From: Stutzerimonas frequens
GTDB taxonomy: Bacteria > Pseudomonadota > Gammaproteobacteria > Pseudomonadales > Pseudomonadaceae
Direction: 5' to 3'
Assembly: GCF_024448335.1 (NCBI RefSeq)
Contig: NZ_JAMOHM010000007.1
Coordinates: 124,001 to 188,000, forward strand
DNA: 64,000 nt
Below, piece by piece: positions 9,301 to 16,542 of the stretch; position 1 is the first letter of the stretch, and every line of letters begins with the position of its first letter. The position numbers and the translations under genes were made by a program. Under the pieces are notes generated by a model that was not told where the DNA came from, searched no databases, and saw only the letters and a list, made by a program, of their open reading frames with translations.

Positions 9301-9917
9301 AGCTGGTCGAGCCGGCGCTCAAGGCCTACGGCTTGCCCCTGGACTGGCGGGACATCGCTACGGCTCAGCTGGAGCGGGTGCTGCAGACCGATCTGGACGG
9401 CGCCGGGTTGACCCTCGCCAGCCTGCAGGCAGCGCGCCGGCTGCCGGAGCTGGGCTTCACCTTCCCGGTGCGCGAGCTGGACGTGGTGCGCCTGCGCGCC
9501 TTGCTGACCAACCCGGCCAGCGGGCTGGCCGCACCGCTGCGCGAGGCCGCAGCGCGGCTTGCATTCGACAGCCTCAAGGGCTTTCTCAAAGGCTTTATCG
9601 ACCTGACCTTCGAGCACGGCGGCCGCTGGTACATCGCCGACTACAAGTCCAACTGGCTCGGCCCGGACGCCAGCTACTACGGCGGCGAGCGGCTGCTGCG
9701 GGCGCTGGCCGGCGAGCATTACTACCTGCAGTACCTGATCTATCTGGTGGCGCTGCGCCGCTTCCTGCGTCAGCGCCTGGCAGATTTTCGCGACGAGCAG
9801 CTGGGCGGCGCCTTCTACCTGTTCCTGCGCGGCATGCCCGAGGCCGGCGTCTACTTCGCGCGGCCGGACGATGCGCTGCTCGATGCGCTGGATCGACTGT
9901 TCGAGGAGGGACGGTGA
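6369..9917 (+). CDS. recB: RecBCD enzyme subunit RecB (helicase-nuclease)
   Basis: 1182 residues, matching E. coli RecB (1180). It is a 3'-5' SF1A helicase with the only nuclease site of the complex. Visible motifs: Walker A EASAGTGKT at residues 17-25, helicase motif II DEFQDTDP at about 374, GDPKQAIYAFRG at about 404, HTSKGLEYPLVF at about 730, and the C-terminal RecB nuclease core IDLTFEHGGRWYIADYKSN at about 1076-1094, with the catalytic Asp and Lys in ADYK. The start ATG follows GGAGGATCAAGCC, a strong ribosome site. It is separated from recC by the repeat element and from recD by a palindrome pair. Confidence 0.98.
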   Translation: MKLDLLDSPFDGRSLIEASAGTGKTWTLTALYARLLLERQLSVGQILVVTYTTAATAELRERIRARLADLLAVYEGTPSSDDFLNRLHARYPDDASRRRLLLAVHGFDEAAIFTIHGFCQRALQDAAFEAGGDFDSELTADDREIIDALLADAWRSELADADPAWARFLAKSRITPQWLRQRLRSHLGKPYLRVEPQGVPVAADLRPVEAAWQRAAELWKQAGSAWIAELLAHGGLSQSTHKNVKFAPWQAELDAYFADPAVMFDLPEGAAKFGVRALSKACKKGFDAPVCELAQALDELADQVAEALPAGKQRLIALQVALLEWLNRELPERKAAQRLLAFDDLLNRLDQALQGPVGEDLAASLRATYPLALIDEFQDTDPIQYAIFDRIYAKGRDASLCFVGDPKQAIYAFRGADLATYMTAKQQADREPFNLPTNYRSTPELIAALNQLFDHPQPFAQPDLRYPAVGAADKPRASLRLAEEGEAAPLLLVWLGDDPLGKAEAAQLAAADTARRIAVQLAAAAEGRAGFAQGDRFTPLKGGDIAVLVANHRQAGMIADELAARGVPSVRRGRDSVWRSEEAAELAAVLAAYAEPGREGLLRHALATRLLGRSAADLARCQDDQHEWDAEREAAERYHQLWQQQGFMRVFRAWLDEQAVAERLLTRVDGERRLTNLLHLGELLQAESLLRPGLEPLLAWFNAQRGSEGAGEEALLRLESDAERVQIVTIHTSKGLEYPLVFCPFLWDGKLLGKKQDSARCHDAAGRPLLDLGSDELEDNLERARQEVFAEQLRLAYVALTRARDRLWLHWGPVSLPKAKKDGSLPDEGLHSSALAWLLHGRELPGEQPLTELGNHLAGLNGGSLRLAIERLVAASDGHMACLPLESREASTQGSSRAAPPEQLAQLNRNLYSAWRIGSFSGLAAGMHMEAPDRDALAMPDAGEPGSGFFAFPRGARAGTCLHAILEDWARGKGELTQLVEPALKAYGLPLDWRDIATAQLERVLQTDLDGAGLTLASLQAARRLPELGFTFPVRELDVVRLRALLTNPASGLAAPLREAAARLAFDSLKGFLKGFIDLTFEHGGRWYIADYKSNWLGPDASYYGGERLLRALAGEHYYLQYLIYLVALRRFLRQRLADFRDEQLGGAFYLFLRGMPEAGVYFARPDDALLDALDRLFEEGR

Positions 9918-9944
9918 TGCAGGCCCGTTCCGGTGCCATCGCTG

Positions 9945-10004
9945 GCGGGCTGAAGCCCACCCTACGGCCTTCGTCGATGCCTGTAGGGTGGGCTTCAGCC
10001 CACC
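9945..10004. repeat. Inverted pair of REP-like palindromes between recB and recD
   Basis: Two copies of a self-complementary unit (core GGTGGGCTTCAGCCCACC preceded by GTAG) stand head to head: one in reverse orientation at 9945-9965 and one forward at 9983-10004. Each can form its own stem, and the two can pair with each other. The same arrangement recurs at 24336-24404, so this is a dispersed repeat. It lies inside the recBCD operon, where it might stabilise or attenuate the message. Confidence 0.8.
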
Positions 10005-10047
10005 GTTGCGACCGCCACCCTACACGTCCTGTATCGAGGCTTACCCG

Positions 10048-11901
10048 ATGACCCTGCCTGCAGAGCTACCCCTCGGCCCATTGGAGCGCGCCTTCGTTGC
10101 CAGCCTGCAACGCCTTGAGCCAGAGGCGTCCGAGCCGGTGCTCCTCGCCGCCGCGCTGTGCTGCGAGGCGCTGTCGGCCGGCGATGTCTGTCTGCCGCTG
10201 GAACGCCTGGCTGGCAGGCGGCCCTGGGCCGATGTCGATCTCAGCATGCCGTCGCTACCCGTCTGGCGCGCTCAGCTCGAAGCCTCTTCGCTGGTCGGTG
10301 CACCAGACGACTACGCGCCGCTGACCCTGCTCGGCAACCGTCTCTACCTGGCCCGCTACCAGGCCTACGAACAGCAGCTGGCCGAACAGCTGCTGGCTCG
10401 CGCGGCGGACGCACCGGATGTCGATGAAGCTCGGCTGAGTGAAAGTCTGGCGCGGCTGTTCGCCTTCAATCAGCAGCGCCCCGACTGGCAGCGCCTGGCC
10501 GCCGCGCAGGCGGTACGCCGGCGCCTGGCGGTGATCTCCGGCGGCCCCGGCACCGGCAAGACCACCACCGTGGTGCGCCTGCTGGCGGCGCTGCTCGAGC
10601 AGCCTGGTGGCGAGCGCCTGGCCATCGGCCTCGCCGCACCCACCGGCAAGGCCGCGGCGCGCATGGCCGAGGCGATCCGCAACGCCAAGGCAGAGCTGCC
10701 GGTCAGCGATGCGGTGAAGGAGGCCCTGCCGGACGAGGCGCGGACCCTGCACCGCCTGCTCGGCAGCCGCGGCGACAGCCCCCGTGTGCGCCACGATGCG
10801 GCCAATCCGCTGGCGCTGGACGTGCTGGTGGTGGACGAGGCGTCGATGGTCGACCTGGCGCTGATGGCCAAGCTGGTCGTCGCACTGCCACCGAAGGCGC
10901 GGCTGATCCTGCTCGGCGACAAGGATCAGCTGGCCGCCGTCGAGGCCGGCGCGGTGTTCGCCGAACTCTGCGAAGGCCGCGGTTTCGATGCCCGGGCGGC
11001 AAGCGAGCTGGAGCGCATCACCGGCCAGCCCGTGCCGGTCGAGACGCCGCGCTCGCGCCTCGGCGATGCGGTGGTGCTGCTCACCCACAGCCACCGCTTC
11101 GCCGGCGACAGCGGCATCGGCGAGCTGGCGCGGCGGATCAACGCTGGCGATGCGAAAGGCACCGTCGCGCTGCTGCAGGAAGGTCGTGCGGATCTCGCCT
11201 GGAACGCGGCGCCCAGCCCGACCGCCTTGATCGAGCGGCTGGAGCAGGGTTACGGCGGCTACCTGCAGGCCGCGCGGCAGGGCGATCCAGGCGCGGCGTT
11301 CGAGGCCTTCAACGGTTTCCGGGCGCTGACTGCGCAACGCGAGGGCCCGTTCGGCGTGACCGGTATCAACGAGGCGCTGGAAACACGCTTCAGGCGTCGC
11401 CTCGGCGTGCCGGCCCGCGAGCGCTGGTATCCCGGCCGTGCGGTGATGGTCCGGCAGAACGACTACGCGCTGGGGCTGTTCAACGGCGATATCGGCCTGT
11501 GCCTGAAAACCGAGCAGGGCCTGCGGGTGTTCTTCGAGGGTGACGACGGTTACCGCGGCTTCGCGCCGGCACGGCTGCCGAGCCACGACAGCGCCTTCGC
11601 CATGACCGTGCACAAGAGCCAGGGCTCGGAATTCACCGAGGTGCTGCTGGCCTTGCCGGATCAGCCGAGCCCGCTGCTGACCCGCGCGCTGTTCTACACC
11701 GGCATCACCCGCGCCAAGCGCCGGGTGGAGATCTGGGCGCTGCCGGCACGTCTGGCCGAAGCGGTCAGCACCCGCGCCGAGCGCGCCGCCGGACTGGCCG
11801 AGCGGCTGGTTCTGGCGGGTGCCGCGGCCAATGCCGATGCGGTGCCAGACGCCCCGATCGGTGCGGCGCCAACCGAGGGCGATCAGCTCAGCCTGTTCTA
11901 A
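10048..11901 (+). CDS. recD: RecBCD enzyme subunit RecD (5'-3' helicase)
   Basis: 617 residues, close to the 608 of E. coli RecD. It is the SF1B motor of exonuclease V. Motifs: Walker A GGPGTGKTTT near 165, motif II VVDEASMVDLALM near 261, LLGDKDQLAAVEAGAVF near 290, and C-terminal MTVHKSQGSEF near 519 followed by the YTGITRAK motif. The open frame extends further upstream, but that part is the translated palindrome repeat; the chosen ATG at 10048 begins the family-typical N-terminus (MTLPAEL). Confidence 0.97.
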   Translation: MTLPAELPLGPLERAFVASLQRLEPEASEPVLLAAALCCEALSAGDVCLPLERLAGRRPWADVDLSMPSLPVWRAQLEASSLVGAPDDYAPLTLLGNRLYLARYQAYEQQLAEQLLARAADAPDVDEARLSESLARLFAFNQQRPDWQRLAAAQAVRRRLAVISGGPGTGKTTTVVRLLAALLEQPGGERLAIGLAAPTGKAAARMAEAIRNAKAELPVSDAVKEALPDEARTLHRLLGSRGDSPRVRHDAANPLALDVLVVDEASMVDLALMAKLVVALPPKARLILLGDKDQLAAVEAGAVFAELCEGRGFDARAASELERITGQPVPVETPRSRLGDAVVLLTHSHRFAGDSGIGELARRINAGDAKGTVALLQEGRADLAWNAAPSPTALIERLEQGYGGYLQAARQGDPGAAFEAFNGFRALTAQREGPFGVTGINEALETRFRRRLGVPARERWYPGRAVMVRQNDYALGLFNGDIGLCLKTEQGLRVFFEGDDGYRGFAPARLPSHDSAFAMTVHKSQGSEFTEVLLALPDQPSPLLTRALFYTGITRAKRRVEIWALPARLAEAVSTRAERAAGLAERLVLAGAAANADAVPDAPIGAAPTEGDQLSLF

Positions 11902-12031
11902 AAGCGTGCGGGGCTGCTCGAAGCCGGCACGATCGCGGCTCATCGCCTCCGTTTCGTGAAGCGGTTGTGGGTTTGGCTGGCGCAATTCTGTTCCGATGCG
12001 CGTTCGCCGAAAGCCGATACCAGGACTCGCG

Positions 12032-12475
12032 ATGAAAACCTTCTTTCTTCTGCTCTGGGGCGCGCTCAGCCTGACAATCAGTACCGCGGCGCTGCGTGCG
12101 CTCTGGCTCGAGCCGTCGCTGGCCAGCGGTTTCGCGCTGCTGCTGGTCGCCTACTACATCGTCTGCTTCTTCCAGCTCATCCGTGCCGCCTATCTGCCGT
12201 GGGGGCTGCTGGGTGCCTACCGGCGTGCCGGCTATTGGCTGTGCCTGATCCTGCTGCCGCTGACGCTGATTCCCCTGCATGCCGCCTACGAGATATGGCA
12301 GCAGGGCGGCTACGTCGCGGTCGAAGCCTCGCTGCATACCGAGTGGCTGCACCTGCTGCTCGGCTGGTTGCAGGACGCCCTCGGTTACCTCGGGCCGCTG
12401 CTGGTGCTGTGCGCCGTGGGCATTGGCCTGGCGCTGATGCTGCTGCGTCTGTTGCGTGGACAGGTGGCGCGCTGA
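12032..12475 (+). CDS. Small hypothetical membrane protein
   Basis: 147 residues from ATG at 12032, a start that begins directly with a hydrophobic stretch. Four membrane segments are visible (about residues 2-20, 24-45, 62-82 and 113-140). No motif or family was recognised. It follows recD by 130 bases on the same strand and its stop codon abuts the stop of the convergent AEC transporter gene with no gap. Function unknown. Confidence 0.6.
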   Translation: MKTFFLLLWGALSLTISTAALRALWLEPSLASGFALLLVAYYIVCFFQLIRAAYLPWGLLGAYRRAGYWLCLILLPLTLIPLHAAYEIWQQGGYVAVEASLHTEWLHLLLGWLQDALGYLGPLLVLCAVGIGLALMLLRLLRGQVAR

Positions 12476-13384
12476 TCAGCCGTTCAGCAGGGTGAGCACC
12501 AGCGGCAGGCTGGCCGCGGCCAGCAGTGTCTGCAGGGTGATGATGCCGGCCATCAGGTGGCTGTCGCCGCCGAGCTGGCGGGTCAGCACATAGGCCGTGG
12601 GCGCGGTGGGCAGGGCGAAGAACAGCACCAGGATGGTCGTTTCCATCGCTGGCAGGCCGAGCACGACCGCGACGCCGTAGGCCAGCAGGGGCACGGCGAG
12701 CAGACGTACCGCGCAGTTCCAGCCCAGCGCCGGGATTTCCCCGCCCAGTTCCTGCGGCTTGAGCGCCGCGCCGACGCAGAGCAGGCCCAGTGGCAGGCTC
12801 GCTGCGGCCAGCAGGCCGAGCAGCCGGTCGGTGCCGCCCGGCAATCCCAGCCCTGACAGATTCACCAGCGCGCCGGTCAGGCAGGCCAGGATCAGCGGGT
12901 TCTTCGCGATCGGCAGCAGCAGCCCGCGTACGCTGACGCCGCGCTCGGCGGTCAGCGCCCAGACCGACATCACGTTCACCGTCGGTACCATGAGCGCCAG
13001 CATCAGTGCTGCCAGGGCCAGGCCTTCCTTGCCGAACAGGCTGCCGACCGCCGCCAGCCCGAGGTAGGTGTTGAAACGCAGCACGCCCTGGGTGATGGCA
13101 CCGAAGCGGCCAGCGGACCAGCCGCGCAGCCGCTTGGCGATCAGCAGCCCGACCCAGGCCAGACCGAGGCCGAGCAGCACGGCGCCGGCCAGCCGTGGCA
13201 ACGCGGGGTTGTCCAGGGGGGCGGTGGCCAGGCTGCTGAACAGCAGGGCAGGAAAGAGCAGGAAATAGTTGATGCGCTCGGCGCCGGGCCAGAACTCGGC
13301 ACTCGGAAAGGCGCGCAGGCGCAGGAAATAACCGGCGACGATCAAGGCGAACAGCGGCCAGAGGGCAAGCAGAAGGGTGGTCAC
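12476..13384 (-). CDS. AEC (auxin efflux carrier) family transporter
   Basis: 302 residues from GTG at 13384 (VTTLLLALWP...). An in-frame ATG 180 bases further upstream exists but adds a non-conserved hydrophilic leader, so the GTG at the start of the first membrane helix is preferred. About ten hydrophobic helices with the typical two-half layout; features such as GALVNLSGLGLP and the C-terminal ALPTAPTAYVLTRQLGGD stretch are characteristic of the permease family that exports or imports small organic acids. Substrate unknown. It is divergent from the diguanylate cyclase gene. Confidence 0.88.
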   Translation of the reverse strand: MTTLLLALWPLFALIVAGYFLRLRAFPSAEFWPGAERINYFLLFPALLFSSLATAPLDNPALPRLAGAVLLGLGLAWVGLLIAKRLRGWSAGRFGAITQGVLRFNTYLGLAAVGSLFGKEGLALAALMLALMVPTVNVMSVWALTAERGVSVRGLLLPIAKNPLILACLTGALVNLSGLGLPGGTDRLLGLLAAASLPLGLLCVGAALKPQELGGEIPALGWNCAVRLLAVPLLAYGVAVVLGLPAMETTILVLFFALPTAPTAYVLTRQLGGDSHLMAGIITLQTLLAAASLPLVLTLLNG

Positions 13385-13550
13385 GCGGATACATCCAGCA
13401 ATGCATGTAGCGCGATCTTCGATGCTTGAAACGTCCAGTGCAAGCGCTCTGTCCAAAGACCAGGCTGTCTGCCACGACGCCCGTCGGACGGTTCCGATCG
13501 GATGCTGGCGTAGTGATATCATTGCCGTCACCGAATTTGCGGGTTCTTCC

Positions 13551-14765
13551 ATGCGACATACCACCGATCAAGCTGCGACCGAGGGCTTTCGCGAGACGCC
13601 TTACGGCCGCCAGCTGCACGGCGGCTTTCGATTGCTTCGCTTCAGGCCGCAACTCGAGCACGAATTCCGCGCCTATCTCGACGGCCAGGCCCGGGCATCG
13701 CAGCGGCTTGCGGCGCTGCTGCTGATCGTCGCGGTATCCGGCTACCTATACTTCGAGCACCGCTACTTCCAGCTGGATGATACCGACTGGCTGGGTACGC
13801 TGACCCTGCTGCGGCTGCTACAGATCGTGCCGGGCATCGTCGTGCTGGTGCTGTCGTTCTACAGCCGTACCTTTCGCGCCCAGGCCAATCGGATATTTCC
13901 CGCGTTGCTGGTGCTGATCGGTGTGATCGCAGCATTCATCGACATTCGCTTCGAGGCGCTGGATGCCCCGCTCAACTTCCAGTACGGCGCCGGGCTGCTG
14001 ATCGTCAGCTCGTTCTTCTTCCTCGGGGTGACCTTCTGGGTGGCACTCCTGGGTGCGTTACTGATCGTGCTGCTGGACGTGCTCATGGCGTACCTGATCC
14101 TGACGCCGGCACAGTTGCCGCAGCACTGGATCGCGGTCAGCTATTACACGCTGCTGCTGATCATCGGTGCCGTCAGTCGCTACCTGCACGAGTACTCCCA
14201 GCGCGAGCAGTTCCTGATGCGCCAGCTACTGAGCTGGGTGGCCGAGCACGATGCCCTGAGCGGTCTGGCCAATCGACGCAGCCATGATCGGGCGCTCGAC
14301 CAGCGAATCGCCCAGGCGCGCCGGGATCGCCGCCCCCTGAGTCTGCTGCTGCTCGATCTGGATGACTTCAAGGCCTACAACGACGCGTTTGGCCACCCGG
14401 CCGGCGACGCACTGATTCGCACGTTCGGTGAACTGCTGGCAGGTTTCGCACGACGTCCGCTGGATCTGGCAGCACGGGTGGGCGGAGAGGAGTTCGCGCT
14501 GCTGTTGTACAACTGCGACAGCGCAGCGGCACAACGCATTGCGCGGCAGGTGATCGCGGCGCTGGCCGCGCTTGAACTCCGACACCCGCGTGATGCGGCA
14601 TTGCGGGTTGGGGTCAGTATCGGTGTGGCGACCCTGCAGGAGGGGCAGCGGGCCGAACAGCTCTATCAGTGTGCCGACCGTGCACTGTACCGGGCCAAGA
14701 CGAGCGGCAAGAATTGCTTCGTCCTGGCCAGTGGGCGGCCGGGCGCCGACGTGCCGACGGCCTAA
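13551..14765 (+). CDS. Membrane diguanylate cyclase (GGDEF domain)
   Basis: 404 residues from ATG at 13551. The N-terminal half (about residues 45-220) has six hydrophobic helices and is probably a membrane sensor. The C-terminal half is a GGDEF domain: DALSGLANRRSHD, then LLLLDLDDFKAYND with the metal Asp, then GGEEF at residues 311-315, the active-site signature for making c-di-GMP from two GTP. RPLD at about 302-305 is exactly five residues before GGEEF and fits the RxxD inhibitory site, so product inhibition is likely. The open frame extends upstream to 13377 but the extension is not domain-like and overlaps the divergent gene. Confidence 0.9.
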   Translation: MRHTTDQAATEGFRETPYGRQLHGGFRLLRFRPQLEHEFRAYLDGQARASQRLAALLLIVAVSGYLYFEHRYFQLDDTDWLGTLTLLRLLQIVPGIVVLVLSFYSRTFRAQANRIFPALLVLIGVIAAFIDIRFEALDAPLNFQYGAGLLIVSSFFFLGVTFWVALLGALLIVLLDVLMAYLILTPAQLPQHWIAVSYYTLLLIIGAVSRYLHEYSQREQFLMRQLLSWVAEHDALSGLANRRSHDRALDQRIAQARRDRRPLSLLLLDLDDFKAYNDAFGHPAGDALIRTFGELLAGFARRPLDLAARVGGEEFALLLYNCDSAAAQRIARQVIAALAALELRHPRDAALRVGVSIGVATLQEGQRAEQLYQCADRALYRAKTSGKNCFVLASGRPGADVPTA

Positions 14766-14789
14766 CTGTGGAAAACCAGTGTGCTGGTC

Positions 14790-15191
14790 TCAGCGGCGCG
14801 GGGTAACGGGGCGGGTACGGCCGCTGCCGTCGATGGCGACGAAGACGAACACCGCTTCGGTGACCTTGCGCCACTCGCTGGACAGCGGATCGTCGCTCCA
14901 CACTTCCACCAGCATGCGAATCGAGCTGCGCCCGACTTCCAGCGTCTGGGTATAGAAGGACAGCTGCGCGCCGACCGCTACCGGCACCATGAACGCCATG
15001 CGATCGATGGACACCGTGGCGACACGCCCGCCGGCCACGCGGCTGGCCATCGCGGTACCGGCCAGGTCCATCTGCGACACCAGCCAGCCACCATATATAT
15101 CGCCGAAACCATTGGTTTCCCTGGGCAGCGCGGTGAGCTGCAGCGCCAGGTCGCCCTGCGGGATCGGATCTTCCTGTTCGTATTCGTTCAT
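14790..15191 (-). CDS. YciA-like acyl-CoA thioesterase
   Basis: 133 residues from ATG at 15191 (MNEYEQEDP). A single hotdog domain with the acyl-CoA thioesterase pattern: LPRETNGFGDIYGGWLVSQMDLAG near residue 22, the Asp/Gly-rich turn carrying the catalytic Asp, then VATVSIDRMAF and SIRMLVEVWSD. It would hydrolyse acyl-CoA to free acid and CoA in the cytoplasm. It is convergent with the diguanylate cyclase gene (24-base gap) and divergent from pstS. Chain-length preference cannot be read. Confidence 0.85.
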   Translation of the reverse strand: MNEYEQEDPIPQGDLALQLTALPRETNGFGDIYGGWLVSQMDLAGTAMASRVAGGRVATVSIDRMAFMVPVAVGAQLSFYTQTLEVGRSSIRMLVEVWSDDPLSSEWRKVTEAVFVFVAIDGSGRTRPVTPRR

Positions 15192-15231
15192 CGGTCGGAC
15201 TCGCGGCGCGTTTGTTGTTCTGGCGCGAAAT

Positions 15232-15249
15232 GCCCGCGCTAGCGCGGGC
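15232..15249. other. Perfect 18-base palindrome upstream of the thioesterase gene
   Basis: GCCCGCGCTAGCGCGGGC is fully self-complementary with no loop. It sits in the 223-base divergent region between the thioesterase gene and the Pho boxes of pstS. It could be an operator for a dimeric regulator or, in RNA, a tight stem in the thioesterase leader. Confidence 0.5.
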
Positions 15250-15311
15250 GATGGCGCCGAGTATAACGGCTGTGAACCGCCACAGCGACCGCACCAGGTC
15301 AATGGTGCACG

Positions 15312-15367
15312 TGGTCATGAGATTGTCACACTTGATTCATAGAGTGTTCACACGGCCTGCAGATACT
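15312..15367 (+). promoter_or_regulatory. Tandem Pho box promoter of pstS
   Basis: Four half-sites at exact 11-base spacing: GTCAT at 15314, GTCAC at 15325, TTCAT at 15336, TTCAC at 15347. This is the direct-repeat spacing of PhoB binding sites (two adjacent Pho boxes). A -10 like element GATACT lies at 15362-15367, exactly 10 bases after the last unit, as in PhoB-activated promoters where the box replaces the -35. It should fire under phosphate limitation. Confidence 0.85.
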
Positions 15368-15414
15368 GGCCCCCGTTCCAACACACTCGAGCACACACCT
15401 GCTAGGAGCAAGGT

Positions 15415-16380
15415 ATGAAACTGAATCGTTTGATGGCGGCCCTGACCTTCGTTGCCGCTGGCGTTGGCGCCGCGAGCGCAGTCGCTGCTGTAGACCCGGC
15501 GCTGCCGAGCTACCAGAAGACCTCCGGTGTTTCCGGCAACCTGTCCAGCGTTGGTTCCGACTCCCTGGCCAACCTGATGACCCTGTGGGCCGAAGAGTTC
15601 AAGCGCAGCTATCCGAACGTCAATATTCAGATCCAGGCTGCCGGCTCCTCTACTGCGCCGCCCGCGCTAACCGAGGGCACTGCGAACCTGGGCCCGATGA
15701 GCCGCCCCATGAAGGACAACGAGATTCAGGCCTTCGAAGAGAAGTACGGCTACAAGCCCACTGCCGTTCCGGTGGCGATCGACGCCCTGGCCGTGTTCGT
15801 GCACAAGGACAACCCGATCAAGTCGCTGGACATCGAGCAGGTCGATGCCATCTTCTCCAGCACCCGCCTGTGCGGTGGCGAGAAGGACATCAAGACCTGG
15901 GGCGACCTGGGCATGACCGGTGAGTGGGCGGCCAAGCCGATCCAGCTGTTCGGTCGTAACTCGGTATCCGGCACCTACGGCTACTTCAAGGAAGAAGCCC
16001 TGTGCAAGGGTGACTTCAAGTCGAACGTCAACGAGCAGCCGGGTTCGGCCTCGGTGGTGCAGTCGATCTCCAGCACCCTGAACGCTATCGGTTACTCGGG
16101 CATCGGCTACAAGACCTCCAGCGTTCGTGCGGTACCGCTGTCCAAGGGTGGCGAGGCCTTCGAGGCCAACGAAGAGAACGCTCTGGCCGGCAAGTTCCCG
16201 CTGGCTCGCTTCTTCTACGTCTACGTCAACAAGGCGCCGAACAAGCCGCTGAGCCCGATCGACGCCGAGTTCCTCAAGCTGGTGCTCTCCAAGCAGGGTC
16301 AGGAAGTCGTGGTCAAGGACGGCTACATCCCGCTGCCGAAGAAGGTGGTCGACAAGACCATGCAGGAACTGGGTCTGTAA
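15415..16380 (+). CDS. pstS: Phosphate ABC transporter substrate-binding protein PstS
   Basis: 321 residues with a signal peptide at 1-25 (cleavage near SAVAA). It binds inorganic phosphate in the periplasm and delivers it to PstCA. The phosphate-binding loops are visible: [10 protein letters not shown] near 46, [11 protein letters not shown] near 80, GPMSRPM near 98, and [12 protein letters not shown] near 180. From memory it is very close to P. aeruginosa PstS (PA5369). A strong AGGAGCAAGGT ribosome site precedes ATG. First gene of pstSCAB-phoU. Confidence 0.97.
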   Translation: MKLNRLMAALTFVAAGVGAASAVAAVDPALPSYQKTSGVSGNLSSVGSDSLANLMTLWAEEFKRSYPNVNIQIQAAGSSTAPPALTEGTANLGPMSRPMKDNEIQAFEEKYGYKPTAVPVAIDALAVFVHKDNPIKSLDIEQVDAIFSSTRLCGGEKDIKTWGDLGMTGEWAAKPIQLFGRNSVSGTYGYFKEEALCKGDFKSNVNEQPGSASVVQSISSTLNAIGYSGIGYKTSSVRAVPLSKGGEAFEANEENALAGKFPLARFFYVYVNKAPNKPLSPIDAEFLKLVLSKQGQEVVVKDGYIPLPKKVVDKTMQELGL

Positions 16381-16392
16381 GACCCGCGTGAC

Positions 16393-16457
16393 GGCCGGCG
16401 CCTTAGCGCGCCGGCCATGCGCAGATGCCCGCCACGCTGAACGCGCTGGCGGGCATC
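16393..16457 (+). other. Two hairpins downstream of pstS
   Basis: First stem: GGCCGGCG at 16393-16400 with CGCCGGCC at 16409-16416. Second stem: 11-base perfect arms GATGCCCGCCA at 16424-16434 and TGGCGGGCATC at 16447-16457. No T-run follows, so these look like partial terminators or 3'-end protectors that would keep pstS mRNA more abundant than the permease message. Confidence 0.6.
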
Positions 16458-16471
16458 GTCGCGTCACCTGG

Positions 16472-16505
16472 CTGTAACTTTTCTGTCACACGGCTTTATT
16501 AGATT
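16472..16505 (+). promoter_or_regulatory. Second Pho box promoter, upstream of pstC
   Basis: CTGTAAC at 16472-16478 and CTGTCAC at 16483-16489 form a direct repeat with 11-base spacing, a close match to the E. coli Pho box. A -10 like TAGATT lies at 16500-16505, 10 bases after the box. It suggests an internal PhoB-dependent promoter for pstCAB-phoU. Confidence 0.8.
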
Positions 16506-16542
16506 AGGCGCCCCGAAGGGCCGCTCGGCCCAGGAGCCTGGC

